64,000 nt of DNA from Cronobacter dublinensis subsp. dublinensis LMG 23823 (GCF_001277235.1 NZ_CP012266.1:744001-808000), one strand, 5' to 3'. Shown: positions 51,749 through 62,010, numbered from the stretch's first letter. Made by a program: numbers and translations. Notes: a model not told the origin generated them from the sequence alone.

Positions 51749-53215
51749 ATGAATACACAACAACTGGCGAAACTGCGTTCTATCGTGCCCGAGATGCGTC
51801 GCGTCCGGCACATTCACTTCGTTGGCATCGGCGGCGCCGGTATGGGCGGCATTGCGGAAGTGCTGGCTAACGAAGGCTACCAGATCAGCGGGTCGGATCT
51901 GGCGCCGAACGCTGTCACGCAGCAGTTGACGGCGCTTGGCGCCACGATTTATTTCAACCACCGTCCGGAGAACGTGCTGGACGCGAGCGTGGTCGTGGTC
52001 TCCAGCGCGATTTCTGCGGATAACCCGGAAATTGTGGCGGCCCACGAGGCGCGCATTCCGGTGATTCGCCGTGCGGAGATGCTGGCGGAACTGATGCGTT
52101 TTCGCCACGGCATCGCCGTCGCGGGGACGCATGGCAAGACGACGACCACCGCGATGGTGTCGAGCATTTATGCCGAAGCCGGGCTGGACCCGACTTTCGT
52201 CAACGGCGGGCTGGTGAAAGCGGCGGGGACGCACGCGCGTCTCGGCAGCAGCCGGTATCTGATTGCCGAAGCCGACGAAAGCGACGCTTCGTTCCTGCAT
52301 TTGCAGCCGATGGTGGCCATCGTCACCAATATCGAAGCCGACCACATGGACACGTACCATGGCGACTTCGAGAACCTGAAACAGACGTTTATTAACTTCC
52401 TGCACAACCTGCCGTTTTATGGCCGTGCGGTGATGTGTGTTGACGATCCGGTGATCCGCGAGCTGCTGCCGCGCGTCGGCCGTCAAATTACCACTTATGG
52501 TTTCAGCGAAGATGCCGATGTACGTGTGGGAAATTATCGTCAGACCGGCGCGCAGGGGCACTTCACCCTGGTGCGTCAGGACAAACCTGAACTGCACGTG
52601 ACGCTCAACGCGCCGGGCCGCCATAACGCGCTTAACGCGGCGGCGGCGGTGTCGGTGGCGACGGAAGAGGGCATTGAAGACGAGGCCATTCTGCGCGCGC
52701 TGGAAAGCTTCCAGGGCACCGGGCGTCGTTTCGATTTCCTGGGCGAGTTTCCGCTGGCTGACGTGAACGGCAAAACCGGCACGGCGATGCTGGTGGACGA
52801 CTACGGCCATCACCCGACAGAAGTCGACGCGACGGTACGCGCCGCGCGCGCCGGCTGGCCGGAGAAAAACCTGGTCATGATTTTCCAGCCGCACCGTTAC
52901 ACCCGCACGCGCGATCTCTATGACGATTTCGCCAACGTACTGTCGCAGGTTGACGTACTGTTAATGCTGGATGTGTACCCGGCGGGCGAAGCGCCGATCC
53001 CTGGCGCCGACAGCCGTTCCCTGTGCCGCACCATTCGTGCGCGCGGCAAAGTCGATCCGATTCTGGTCTCGGATCCGGCGCAGGTCGCCGCAATGCTGGC
53101 GCCGGTGCTGTCGGGTAACGATTTGATTCTGGTTCAGGGCGCGGGGAATATCGGTAAAATCGCGCGCCAGCTGGCGGAAGCGAAGCTGCAACCGGAGGAA
53201 AACGCACATGGCTGA
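51749..53215 (+). CDS. murC: UDP-MurNAc:L-alanine ligase
   Basis: First amino-acid addition to UDP-MurNAc. It has 488 residues (E. coli 491); UDP-binding HFVGIGGAGMGGIAEVL, ATP-binding AGTHGKTTTTAMV near 123-135 and DDYGHHPTEV. A 68-base gap follows murG, the largest between murE and ddlB. It overlaps ddlB by eight bases. Confidence 0.98.
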   Translation: MNTQQLAKLRSIVPEMRRVRHIHFVGIGGAGMGGIAEVLANEGYQISGSDLAPNAVTQQLTALGATIYFNHRPENVLDASVVVVSSAISADNPEIVAAHEARIPVIRRAEMLAELMRFRHGIAVAGTHGKTTTTAMVSSIYAEAGLDPTFVNGGLVKAAGTHARLGSSRYLIAEADESDASFLHLQPMVAIVTNIEADHMDTYHGDFENLKQTFINFLHNLPFYGRAVMCVDDPVIRELLPRVGRQITTYGFSEDADVRVGNYRQTGAQGHFTLVRQDKPELHVTLNAPGRHNALNAAAAVSVATEEGIEDEAILRALESFQGTGRRFDFLGEFPLADVNGKTGTAMLVDDYGHHPTEVDATVRAARAGWPEKNLVMIFQPHRYTRTRDLYDDFANVLSQVDVLLMLDVYPAGEAPIPGADSRSLCRTIRARGKVDPILVSDPAQVAAMLAPVLSGNDLILVQGAGNIGKIARQLAEAKLQPEENAHG

Positions 53216-54128
53216 GAAAATCGCCGTACTGCTGGGCGGCAGCTCAGCGGAGCGTGAGGTTTCCCTGCAATCGGGCAGCGCCGTGCTGGCGGGGCTCAAA
53301 GAGGCGGGCGTCGATGCGTATGCCATCGACCCGCGCGACGTGTGCGTCACGACGCTGAAAGAAGAAGGGTTCGATAAAGTTTTCATCGCGCTGCATGGTC
53401 GCGGCGGCGAAGACGGTACGCTCCAGGGTACGCTGGACTATCTCGGCCTGCCTTATACCGGCAGCGGCGTAATGGCCTCGGCCATCACGATGGATAAGCG
53501 GCGCACCAAACTGCTCTGGCAGGGTGCCGGGCTGCCGGTCGCGTCGTGGGTGGCGCTGGAGCGTCGCGATATCGCAAGCGGCCTGAGCGAAACGCTGACA
53601 GCGCGTATCGCCGCGCTGGGCCTGCCGGTTATCGTGAAGCCGAGCCGTGAGGGCTCAAGCGTCGGCATGTCGAAAGTCGACAGTGCCGAAGCGCTGTTGC
53701 CCGCGCTTGAACTGGCGTTCGAGCATGACAGCGAGGTGTTGGTAGAGAAATGGCTGAGCGGCCCGGAGTTTACCGTGGCTATCCTGGGCGATGAAATATT
53801 GCCCTCTATTCGCATTCAGCCTGCCGGCGTGTTTTACGACTATGAGGCGAAATACCTCTCGGACGAGACGCAGTATTTCTGCCCGAGCGGCATTGATGCC
53901 GACCGCGAGCAGGCGCTGCAGGCGCTGGTGCTGGAGGCCTGGCGCGTGCTGGGTTGTCAGGGCTGGGGCCGCGTGGACGTGATGCAGGACAGCGACGGCG
54001 AGTTCTACCTGCTTGAGGTGAACACGGCGCCTGGCATGACCAGCCATAGTCTGGTGCCGATGGCGGCGCGACAGGCGGGCATGAGCTTCTCGCAGCTGGT
54101 GGTGCGTATTCTGGAGCTGGCGGACTGA
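53208..54128 (+). CDS. ddlB: D-alanine:D-alanine ligase B
   Basis: ATP-grasp enzyme making the D-Ala-D-Ala used by MurF. It has 306 residues as in E. coli; N-terminal LLGGSSAEREVSLQSG, ATP-grasp KPSREGSSVGMSKV and metal-binding EVNTAPGMTSHSL near the C-terminus. One-base gap to ftsQ. Confidence 0.98.
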   Translation: MAEKIAVLLGGSSAEREVSLQSGSAVLAGLKEAGVDAYAIDPRDVCVTTLKEEGFDKVFIALHGRGGEDGTLQGTLDYLGLPYTGSGVMASAITMDKRRTKLLWQGAGLPVASWVALERRDIASGLSETLTARIAALGLPVIVKPSREGSSVGMSKVDSAEALLPALELAFEHDSEVLVEKWLSGPEFTVAILGDEILPSIRIQPAGVFYDYEAKYLSDETQYFCPSGIDADREQALQALVLEAWRVLGCQGWGRVDVMQDSDGEFYLLEVNTAPGMTSHSLVPMAARQAGMSFSQLVVRILELAD

Positions 54129-54129
54129 T

Positions 54130-54960
54130 ATGTCGCAGGCTGCGCTGAACACGAAAAATCGTCCTGAAGAAAATACGGTTTCGCGCCGTAATAATGGGAC
54201 GCGTCTTGCAGGCATCGTCTTTCTGCTGGCGGTCGTGTTAACCGTGATATTCGGCGGCTGGATGGTGCTGGGGTGGATGGAAGACGCCCAGCGCCTGCCG
54301 CTCTCAAAGCTGGTGGTGACGGGCGAGCGTCATTACACCCGCAACGATGATATTCGTCAGTCCATCCTGGCGCTGGGCGCGCCGGGGACGTTTATGACGC
54401 AGGACGTGAATATTATCCAGAATCAGATTGAACGCTTGCCGTGGATCAAGCAGGCCAGCGTAAGAAAGCAGTGGCCGGACGAATTGAAGATTCATCTGGT
54501 TGAATATGTGCCGATAGCACGCTGGAATGACCAGCACATGATCGATACCGACGGCACCGCCTTTAGCGTGCCGGCCGATCGCGCCAGTAAGCAGAACTTA
54601 CCGCTGCTTTACGGCCCTGAAGGCAGCGAGAATGAAGTGCTGCAAGGTTACCGGGCGATGGGCCAGGTGCTGGCGAAAGATAAATTTACGTTGAAAGACG
54701 CGGCAATGACCGCGCGTCGCTCCTGGCAGGTGACGCTGAGCAATGATATCAAGCTCAATCTCGGCCGGGATGACACCATGAAACGCCTGGAACGCTTTGT
54801 AGAGCTGTACCCGGTTCTGCAACAGCAAGCGCAAACTGACGGCAAGCGGATAAGCTACGTCGATTTGCGCTACGACTCCGGCGCGGCGGTCGGCTGGGAG
54901 CCGGCCCCCACTGAGGACATTAATCAGCAACAGAATCAGGCACAGGCAGAGCAACAATGA
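54130..54960 (+). CDS. ftsQ: Cell division protein FtsQ
   Basis: Bitopic divisome scaffold of the FtsQLB complex. It has 276 residues: short cytoplasmic N-terminus, membrane segment about 26-48 (GIVFLLAVVLTVIFGGWMVL), periplasmic POTRA domain (SKLVVTGERHYTRNDDIRQS) and beta domain. The C-terminal tail is Gln-rich. Overlaps ftsA by four bases. Confidence 0.97.
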   Translation: MSQAALNTKNRPEENTVSRRNNGTRLAGIVFLLAVVLTVIFGGWMVLGWMEDAQRLPLSKLVVTGERHYTRNDDIRQSILALGAPGTFMTQDVNIIQNQIERLPWIKQASVRKQWPDELKIHLVEYVPIARWNDQHMIDTDGTAFSVPADRASKQNLPLLYGPEGSENEVLQGYRAMGQVLAKDKFTLKDAAMTARRSWQVTLSNDIKLNLGRDDTMKRLERFVELYPVLQQQAQTDGKRISYVDLRYDSGAAVGWEPAPTEDINQQQNQAQAEQQ

Positions 54961-56213
54961 TTAAGGCGACGGACAGAAAACTGGTAGTTGGACTGGAGAT
55001 TGGCACCGCGAAGGTTGCCGCTTTGGTAGGGGAAGTTCTGCCCGACGGTATGATTAATATCATTGGCGTGGGGAGCTGTCCGTCCCGGGGGATGGATAAA
55101 GGCGGCGTCAACGATCTGGAATCTGTGGTGAAGTGCGTTCAGCGCGCCATAGACCAGGCCGAACTGATGGCGGATTGCCAGATTTCTTCTGTTTACCTGG
55201 CGCTTTCCGGCAAGCATATCAGCTGCCAGAACGAAATCGGCATGGTGCCGATCTCCGAAGAGGAAGTGACGCAGGAAGATGTTGAAAATGTTGTCCATAC
55301 CGCAAAATCAGTACGCGTGCGTGACGAACATCGCGTTTTGCATGTGATTCCGCAGGAATACGCTATTGATTACCAGGAAGGGATTAAAAACCCGGTCGGG
55401 TTATCCGGCGTTCGCATGCAGGCGAAAGTACATTTAATCACCTGTCACAACGACATGGCGAAAAACATCGTCAAGGCGGTGGAACGTTGCGGCCTGAAAG
55501 TTGACCAACTTATTTTTGCGGGCCTGGCGTCGAGTTATTCCGTATTAACGGAAGACGAGCGTGAGCTGGGTGTCTGCGTAGTGGATATCGGCGGTGGTAC
55601 AATGGATATCGCCGTCTATACCGGCGGCGCGCTGCGCCATACTAAAGTTATCCCTTATGCGGGTAACGTCGTGACCAGCGATATCGCCTACGCGTTCGGC
55701 ACGCCGCCGAGCGACGCCGAAGCGATCAAAGTGCGCCACGGTTGTGCGCTGGGTTCCCTCGTCGGTAAAGACGAGAGCGTTGAAGTGCCGAGCGTAGGCG
55801 GTCGTCCGCCGCGCAGCCTGCAGCGCCAGACGCTGGCGGAAGTGATTGAGCCGCGTTATACCGAGCTGCTTAATCTGGTTAACGAAGAAATTCTGCAGTT
55901 GCAGGAGCAGCTTCGCCAGCAGGGTGTGAAACATCATCTTGCGGCGGGGATTGTATTAACCGGCGGCGCGGCGCAAATTGAAGGTCTGGCGGCGTGCGCG
56001 CAGCGGGTGTTCCATACGCAGGTGCGTATCGGACAGCCCTTAAATATTACTGGCCTTACCGATTACGCCCAGGAGCCTTATTACTCCACGGCGGTGGGTT
56101 TACTGCATTATGGTAAAGAATCGCATATGAGCGGTGAGGCGGAAGTGGAAAAACGAACTTCAGTGGGCTCGTGGATCAAACGGATCAACAGCTGGCTGCG
56201 AAAAGAGTTTTAA
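54957..56213 (+). CDS. ftsA: Cell division protein FtsA
   Basis: Actin-like membrane tether for FtsZ. It has 418 residues (E. coli 420); ATP-binding VGLEIGTAKVAALVGE near the N-terminus, VVDIGGGTMDIAVY phosphate-2 motif, and the C-terminal amphipathic membrane-targeting helix SWIKRINSWLRKEF. The body is almost identical to E. coli. Confidence 0.98.
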   Translation: MIKATDRKLVVGLEIGTAKVAALVGEVLPDGMINIIGVGSCPSRGMDKGGVNDLESVVKCVQRAIDQAELMADCQISSVYLALSGKHISCQNEIGMVPISEEEVTQEDVENVVHTAKSVRVRDEHRVLHVIPQEYAIDYQEGIKNPVGLSGVRMQAKVHLITCHNDMAKNIVKAVERCGLKVDQLIFAGLASSYSVLTEDERELGVCVVDIGGGTMDIAVYTGGALRHTKVIPYAGNVVTSDIAYAFGTPPSDAEAIKVRHGCALGSLVGKDESVEVPSVGGRPPRSLQRQTLAEVIEPRYTELLNLVNEEILQLQEQLRQQGVKHHLAAGIVLTGGAAQIEGLAACAQRVFHTQVRIGQPLNITGLTDYAQEPYYSTAVGLLHYGKESHMSGEAEVEKRTSVGSWIKRINSWLRKEF

Positions 56214-56276
56214 TTTTTTTCAGAGACCGGACAAAATTAGCGGTCTCAGGCGAAAGGCACAAAACGGAGAGAAATT

Positions 56277-57428
56277 ATGTTTGAACCTATGGAACTGACC
56301 AACGACGCGGTGATTAAAGTCATCGGCGTCGGTGGCGGCGGCGGTAACGCCGTAGAACATATGGTGCGCGAGCGCATCGAAGGCGTAGAGTTCTTCGCAG
56401 TAAACACGGATGCCCAGGCGCTGCGTAAAACCGCAGTTGGCCAGACTATCCAGATTGGTAGCGGCATCACGAAAGGTCTGGGCGCAGGCGCGAACCCGGA
56501 AGTGGGTCGCAACGCTGCGGAAGAAGACCGCGAAGCGCTGCGCGCCGCCTTAGATGGCGCAGACATGGTGTTTATCGCAGCCGGTATGGGCGGCGGTACT
56601 GGCACCGGCGCGGCGCCGGTTGTTGCTGAAGTGGCAAAAGACCTCGGCATTCTGACCGTGGCGGTTGTCACCAAGCCGTTTAACTTTGAAGGCAAGAAGC
56701 GTATGGCTTTTGCCGAGCAGGGTATCGCCGAGCTCTCCCGTCATGTCGACTCCCTGATCACCATCCCTAACGACAAGCTGCTGAAAGTGCTGGGTCGTGG
56801 GATTTCCCTGCTGGACGCGTTTGGCGCGGCTAACGACGTGCTGAAAGGCGCGGTGCAGGGTATCGCCGAGCTGATTACCCGTCCGGGCCTGATGAACGTC
56901 GACTTCGCAGACGTGCGCACCGTGATGTCTGAAATGGGTTACGCCATGATGGGCTCCGGCGTTGCGAGCGGTGAAGACCGTGCGGAAGAAGCAGCCGAAA
57001 TGGCGATTTCTTCTCCGCTGCTGGAAGATATCGATCTGTCCGGCGCGCGTGGCGTTCTGGTCAACATCACTGCGGGCTTCGACCTGCGTCTGGATGAGTT
57101 CGAAACCGTGGGTAACACTATCCGCGCATTCGCTTCGGATAACGCGACGGTGGTTATCGGTACGTCTCTCGACCCGGATATGAACGATGAACTGCGCGTA
57201 ACCGTCGTGGCGACCGGTATCGGCATGGACAAACGTCCTGAAATCACACTGGTGACCAACAAGCAGGCGCAGCAGCCAGCGATGGATCGTTACCAGCAGC
57301 ACGGTATGGCGCCGCTGACTCAGGAGCAGAAACCGGCTTCTAAAGTGGTCAACGACCCGACGCCGCAGACGGCGAAAGAGCCAGATTATCTGGATATCCC
57401 GGCGTTTCTGCGTAAGCAGGCTGATTAA
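56277..57428 (+). CDS. ftsZ: Cell division GTPase FtsZ
   Basis: Tubulin-like GTPase that forms the Z ring. It has 383 residues; the tubulin signature GGGTGTGAAPVV lies near 104-115, T7-loop region NVDFADVRTVM near 207, and the conserved C-terminal peptide DYLDIPAFLRKQAD (last 14 residues) that binds FtsA and ZipA. GGAG lies upstream of the ATG. Confidence 0.99.
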   Translation: MFEPMELTNDAVIKVIGVGGGGGNAVEHMVRERIEGVEFFAVNTDAQALRKTAVGQTIQIGSGITKGLGAGANPEVGRNAAEEDREALRAALDGADMVFIAAGMGGGTGTGAAPVVAEVAKDLGILTVAVVTKPFNFEGKKRMAFAEQGIAELSRHVDSLITIPNDKLLKVLGRGISLLDAFGAANDVLKGAVQGIAELITRPGLMNVDFADVRTVMSEMGYAMMGSGVASGEDRAEEAAEMAISSPLLEDIDLSGARGVLVNITAGFDLRLDEFETVGNTIRAFASDNATVVIGTSLDPDMNDELRVTVVATGIGMDKRPEITLVTNKQAQQPAMDRYQQHGMAPLTQEQKPASKVVNDPTPQTAKEPDYLDIPAFLRKQAD

Positions 57429-57529
57429 GAATAAGCCGGAAGTTGGGCAGATGCGCTCTTTGTGCTAAAATGCCCCACCGGTTGTGATGTACACTATCGG
57501 TAAGGTGAATTATTTGGCGAGATTATACG

Positions 57530-58447
57530 ATGATCAAACAAAGGACTCTTAAACGTATCGTTCAGGCGACTGGCGTCGGTTTGCATACCGGCAAAAAAGT
57601 CACCCTGACGCTGCGCCCTGCGCCGGCAAATACCGGGGTCATCTATCGTCGCACCGACTTGAATCCTCCGGTAGACTTCCCGGCCGATGCCAAATCTGTG
57701 CGTGATACCATGCTCTGTACTTGCCTGGTCAATGAGCATGATGTGCGGATTTCGACCGTCGAGCACCTGAACGCCGCGCTGGCTGGCCTCGGTATCGACA
57801 ACATCATCGTCGAAGTGGACGCGCCTGAAATCCCGATTATGGATGGCAGCGCCGCGCCGTTCGTGTACCTGCTGGTTGACGCAGGTATTGATGAGCTGAA
57901 CGTTGCGAAGAAATTCTTACGCATCAAAGAAACCGTGCGCGTTGAAGACGGTGATAAATGGGCGGAATTTAAACCGTTTAACGGTTTTTCGCTGGACTTC
58001 ACCATTGACTTCAACCACCCGGCGATTGATGCCAGCAATCAGCGCTACTGCATGAATTTCTCTGCAGACGCGTTTATGCGCCAGATCAGCCGCGCCCGTA
58101 CTTTCGGTTTCATGCGCGATATCGAATATCTGCAGTCCCGCGGTTTGTGCCTGGGCGGCAGCTTCGATTGTGCCATCGTTGTTGACGATTATCGCGTACT
58201 GAATGAAGACGGCCTGCGTTTTGAAGATGAATTCGTTCGTCACAAAATGCTGGATGCGATTGGTGACCTGTTCATGTGTGGCCACAACATTATCGGCGCG
58301 TTTACCGCCTATAAGTCGGGTCATGCGCTGAACAATAAACTGCTTCAGGCCGTCCTTGCGAAACAGGAAGCCTGGGAATACGTCACCTATGAAAATGAGG
58401 CTGAACTGCCTCTGGCTTTTAAAGCGCCGTCGCTGGTGCTGGCGTAA
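57530..58447 (+). CDS. lpxC: UDP-3-O-acyl-GlcNAc deacetylase LpxC
   Basis: Zinc enzyme of the committed step in lipid A synthesis. It has 305 residues as in E. coli; zinc ligands are H79 (STVEHLNAAL) and the H/D pair in HKMLDAIGDLFMCGH (about 238 and 242). FtsH degrades it through a C-terminal tail; here the tail reads FKAPSLVLA, where E. coli has AVLA at the end (see findings). It follows ftsZ after 101 bases, room for its own promoter. Confidence 0.98.
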   Translation: MIKQRTLKRIVQATGVGLHTGKKVTLTLRPAPANTGVIYRRTDLNPPVDFPADAKSVRDTMLCTCLVNEHDVRISTVEHLNAALAGLGIDNIIVEVDAPEIPIMDGSAAPFVYLLVDAGIDELNVAKKFLRIKETVRVEDGDKWAEFKPFNGFSLDFTIDFNHPAIDASNQRYCMNFSADAFMRQISRARTFGFMRDIEYLQSRGLCLGGSFDCAIVVDDYRVLNEDGLRFEDEFVRHKMLDAIGDLFMCGHNIIGAFTAYKSGHALNNKLLQAVLAKQEAWEYVTYENEAELPLAFKAPSLVLA

Positions 58448-58466
58448 CAGCATAGTCTGACTAAAG

Positions 58467-58519
58467 ACGACTGGTAGACCAGGTACTCTCTCCGGCCTGT
58501 GTTCACCAGTCGTTTTTTT
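58467..58519 (+). terminator. Terminator downstream of lpxC
   Basis: ACGACTGGT / ACCAGTCGT stem with a loop of about 28 bases followed by seven Ts; marks the end of the mra/dcw cluster. Confidence 0.75.
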
Positions 58520-58724
58520 ATTGCTCTTGTACAGCCATTTTTCTCTTCGCCTTTTACCCTGCTTTTACCATCCTTCTGGTAATGACTAATTGCTGGTTTC
58601 TTGTGCGGAATGCGTAAGGTATCGCAGCGATACTGCTGCCGCCTCGCGGGAATGATGGTAATATTTACGCCCTTATTAATGACAACATAACGCTGGCGCT
58701 GTCGGCGTTATCCGGTGGGTTACA

Positions 58725-59228
58725 GTGCCTGGTTTATTCACGCGTTGGCGACAGTTTGGAAGACGCTATTTCTGGCCGCATCTCCTGTTGGGGATGGTCG
58801 CGGCCAGTCTTGGCCTGCCTGCGCTCAATAATAACGCCGAGCCCGTTGCGCCCGCTGAAGCTAGCAGCAGCCATACCGGTACCCTGCGCAATTTCGATAC
58901 CCTGGCGTTGCTGGGTGAAAGTTCGCGCCGTTCGGCATCATTTGGCGTTGATTACTGGCAGCAGCATGCCATTCGCACTGTTATACGTCATCTCTCTTTC
59001 GCCATGGCGCCGCAAGCGCTGCCGGTGGCGATGGAAGAAAGCCTGCCGCTAAAAGCGCAACATCTGGCGCTGCTTGACACCTTAAGCGCGATGCTCACGC
59101 AGGTATTTCAGCCTGCTGCCACGCCTGTTCAGTCCGCGCCGCGCCTGCATCCGCAACTTTCCTTTACGGTTCCCGCCTGGATAAGCCAGGTTCAGGGTAT
59201 TCGCGCCGGTCCTTGTCTCCTCGCCTGA
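58725..59228 (+). CDS. secM: SecA regulator SecM (translation-arrest peptide)
   Basis: Secreted nascent-chain sensor that stalls its own ribosome when export is slow, exposing the secA ribosome site. It has 167 residues (E. coli 170): a long signal peptide (conserved YFWPHLLLGMVAASLGLPAL) and the C-terminal arrest motif FTVPAWISQVQGIRAGP (about 147-163), keeping the W-I, G-I-R-A-G-P residues. Start codon GTG at 58725. The middle region is diverged, as usual. It is 58 bases ahead of secA. Confidence 0.95.
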   Translation: MPGLFTRWRQFGRRYFWPHLLLGMVAASLGLPALNNNAEPVAPAEASSSHTGTLRNFDTLALLGESSRRSASFGVDYWQQHAIRTVIRHLSFAMAPQALPVAMEESLPLKAQHLALLDTLSAMLTQVFQPAATPVQSAPRLHPQLSFTVPAWISQVQGIRAGPCLLA

Positions 59229-59286
59229 GTCATTTCGTTTTTTTCATTATCTATTTTTGCCTGTGCGAGGCTTCAGAGAATTTATT

Positions 59287-61992
59287 ATGTTAATCAAAAT
59301 GTTAACCAAAGTTTTTGGTAGTCGTAACGATCGTACCTTACGTCGTATGCGTAAGGCCGTTGCGCTTATTAACGGCATGGAACCGGCGCTGGAAAAGCTT
59401 TCCGATGAAGAACTGAAAGGTAAAACCGCAGAATTCCGCGCGCGCCTGGAGAAGGGCGAAACGCTGGAAAGCCTGCTACCGGAAGCTTTCGCCGTGGTGC
59501 GTGAAGCGAGCAAACGCGTGTTTGGCATGCGTCACTTTGATGTTCAGCTGCTGGGCGGTATGGTGCTTAACGATCGCTGCATCGCGGAAATGCGTACCGG
59601 TGAAGGTAAAACCCTGACGGCGACGCTGCCTGCTTACCTGAACGCGCTGACCGGCAAAGGCGTTCACGTCGTGACCGTCAACGATTACCTGGCGCAGCGT
59701 GACGCCGAAAACAACCGCCCGCTGTTTGAGTTCTTAGGCATGAGCGTTGCGGTGAACATGTCCGGCATGCCGGCTCCCGCTAAACGCGAAGCCTATGCGG
59801 CGGATATTACCTACGGCACCAACAACGAATATGGTTTCGACTACCTGCGCGATAATATGGCGTTTAGCCCGGAAGAGCGCGTGCAGCGTAAACTTCACTA
59901 TGCGCTGGTGGATGAGGTTGACTCCATTCTTATCGACGAAGCCCGTACGCCGCTTATCATCTCCGGCCCGGCTGAAGACAGCTCCGAACTTTACAAGAAA
60001 GTTAACAAAATTATCCCGCATTTGGTGCGTCAGGAGAAAGAAGACTCCGACACCTTCCAGGGCGAAGGCCACTTCTCGGTCGATGAAAAAGCGCGTCAGG
60101 TAAACCTGACCGAACGCGGCCAGGTGCTGGTCGAAGAGCTGCTGGTGAAAGAGGGCATCATGGACGAAGGCGAGTCGCTCTATTCGCCGGGCAACATCAT
60201 GCTGATGCATCACGTCACTGCCGCGCTGCGTGCGCATGTGCTCTTCACCCGCGACGTCGATTACATCGTTAAAGACGGTGAGGTCATTATTGTCGATGAG
60301 CACACCGGGCGTACCATGCAGGGCCGCCGCTGGTCGGATGGTCTCCATCAGGCGGTAGAAGCCAAAGAAGGCGTGGAAATCCAGAACGAAAACCAGACGC
60401 TCGCGTCCATCACCTTCCAGAACTATTTCCGTCTTTATGAAAAACTGGCCGGGATGACCGGTACGGCGGACACCGAAGCGTTTGAATTCAGCTCAATTTA
60501 TAAGCTGGATACCGTTGTGGTACCGACGAACCGTCCGATGGTGCGTAAGGATCTGCCGGATCTGGTCTACATGACCGAAGCCGAGAAGATCGACGCTATC
60601 ATCGAAGACATCAAAGACCGCACGGCGAAAGGCCAGCCGGTTCTGGTGGGTACCATTTCCATCGAGAAATCCGAAGTGATTTCTCAGGCGCTGACCAGAG
60701 CGGGCATTGAGCACAACGTGCTGAACGCCAAATTCCACGCCCGCGAAGCGGATATCGTCGCCCAGGCCGGTTATCCGGGCGCGGTGACTATCGCCACCAA
60801 CATGGCGGGTCGTGGTACCGATATTATGCTGGGCGGCAGCTGGCAGGCGGAAGTTGCCGAGCTGGAAGCGCCAACTGAAGAACAGATTGCGCAGATCAAA
60901 GCCGACTGGCAGAAACGTCACGATGCGGTACTCGCATCCGGCGGTCTGCACATTATCGGCACCGAGCGTCACGAATCTCGCCGTATCGACAACCAGCTGC
61001 GTGGCCGTTCCGGTCGTCAGGGCGATCCGGGGTCTTCTCGCTTCTATCTCTCCATGGAAGATGCGCTGATGCGTATTTTCGCCTCGGATCGTGTGGCTAA
61101 CATGATGCGTAAACTGGGGATGAAACCGGGAGAGGCGATTGAGCACCCGTGGGTCACGAAGGCGATTGCCAACGCGCAGCGTAAAGTTGAAAGCCGTAAC
61201 TTCGACATCCGTAAACAGCTGCTGGAATATGATGACGTCGCCAACGATCAGCGCCGCGCCATCTACACCCAGCGTAACGAGCTGCTGGATGTGGCTGACA
61301 TCAGCGAGACCATCAACAGCATCCGCGAAGACGTCTTCAAAGCGACCATCGACGCGCATATTCCGCCGCAGTCGCTGGAAGAGATGTGGGATATCCCGGG
61401 TCTTGAAGAGCGCCTGAAAAACGATTTCGATCTGGAGTTGCCGATTGCAGAGTGGCTGGATAAAGAGCCGGATCTGCATGAAGAAACTCTGCGTGAGCGT
61501 ATTCTGGAAAGCGCGAAAGAAGTTTACGCCCGCAAGGAAGAAGTGGTTGGCGCTGAGATGATGCGTCACTTCGAAAAAGGCGTGATGCTGCAGACGCTGG
61601 ATTCGCTCTGGAAAGAGCACCTTGCGGCGATGGATTACCTGCGTCAGGGCATCCACCTGCGCGGTTATGCGCAAAAAGATCCGAAGCAGGAATATAAGCG
61701 CGAATCTTTCGCCATGTTCGCCGCCATGCTGGAATCGCTGAAATATGAAGTGATCAGCACCATCAGTAAAGTGCAGGTGCGGATGCCGGAAGAAGTCGAA
61801 GCGATGGAGCAGCAGCGTCGTGAAGAAGCTGAGCGCTTAGCCCAGATGCAGCAGCTCAGCCATCAGGATGACGAAACCGCTGCCGCCGCCGCACTTGCCG
61901 AGCAGACCGGCGAGCGCAAAGTTGGTCGTAACGATCCGTGTCCGTGCGGCTCCGGTAAGAAATATAAGCAGTGCCACGGCCGCTTAAGCTAA
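59287..61992 (+). CDS. secA: Preprotein translocase ATPase SecA
   Basis: Motor that drives preproteins through SecYEG. It has 901 residues as in E. coli: Walker A RTGEGKTLT (about 102-110), DEVDSILIDEA (about 209), GRSGRQGDPGSSRF (motif VI region) and a C-terminal zinc motif CPCGSGKKYKQCHG binding SecB. I start at MLIKMLTKVFGSR (59287), the family start, rather than ten codons upstream inside the secM-secA spacer. Confidence 0.98.
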   Translation: MLIKMLTKVFGSRNDRTLRRMRKAVALINGMEPALEKLSDEELKGKTAEFRARLEKGETLESLLPEAFAVVREASKRVFGMRHFDVQLLGGMVLNDRCIAEMRTGEGKTLTATLPAYLNALTGKGVHVVTVNDYLAQRDAENNRPLFEFLGMSVAVNMSGMPAPAKREAYAADITYGTNNEYGFDYLRDNMAFSPEERVQRKLHYALVDEVDSILIDEARTPLIISGPAEDSSELYKKVNKIIPHLVRQEKEDSDTFQGEGHFSVDEKARQVNLTERGQVLVEELLVKEGIMDEGESLYSPGNIMLMHHVTAALRAHVLFTRDVDYIVKDGEVIIVDEHTGRTMQGRRWSDGLHQAVEAKEGVEIQNENQTLASITFQNYFRLYEKLAGMTGTADTEAFEFSSIYKLDTVVVPTNRPMVRKDLPDLVYMTEAEKIDAIIEDIKDRTAKGQPVLVGTISIEKSEVISQALTRAGIEHNVLNAKFHAREADIVAQAGYPGAVTIATNMAGRGTDIMLGGSWQAEVAELEAPTEEQIAQIKADWQKRHDAVLASGGLHIIGTERHESRRIDNQLRGRSGRQGDPGSSRFYLSMEDALMRIFASDRVANMMRKLGMKPGEAIEHPWVTKAIANAQRKVESRNFDIRKQLLEYDDVANDQRRAIYTQRNELLDVADISETINSIREDVFKATIDAHIPPQSLEEMWDIPGLEERLKNDFDLELPIAEWLDKEPDLHEETLRERILESAKEVYARKEEVVGAEMMRHFEKGVMLQTLDSLWKEHLAAMDYLRQGIHLRGYAQKDPKQEYKRESFAMFAAMLESLKYEVISTISKVQVRMPEEVEAMEQQRREEAERLAQMQQLSHQDDETAAAAALAEQTGERKVGRNDPCPCGSGKKYKQCHGRLS

Positions 61993-62010
61993 GCGGATCT
62001 TACCCGTCAC

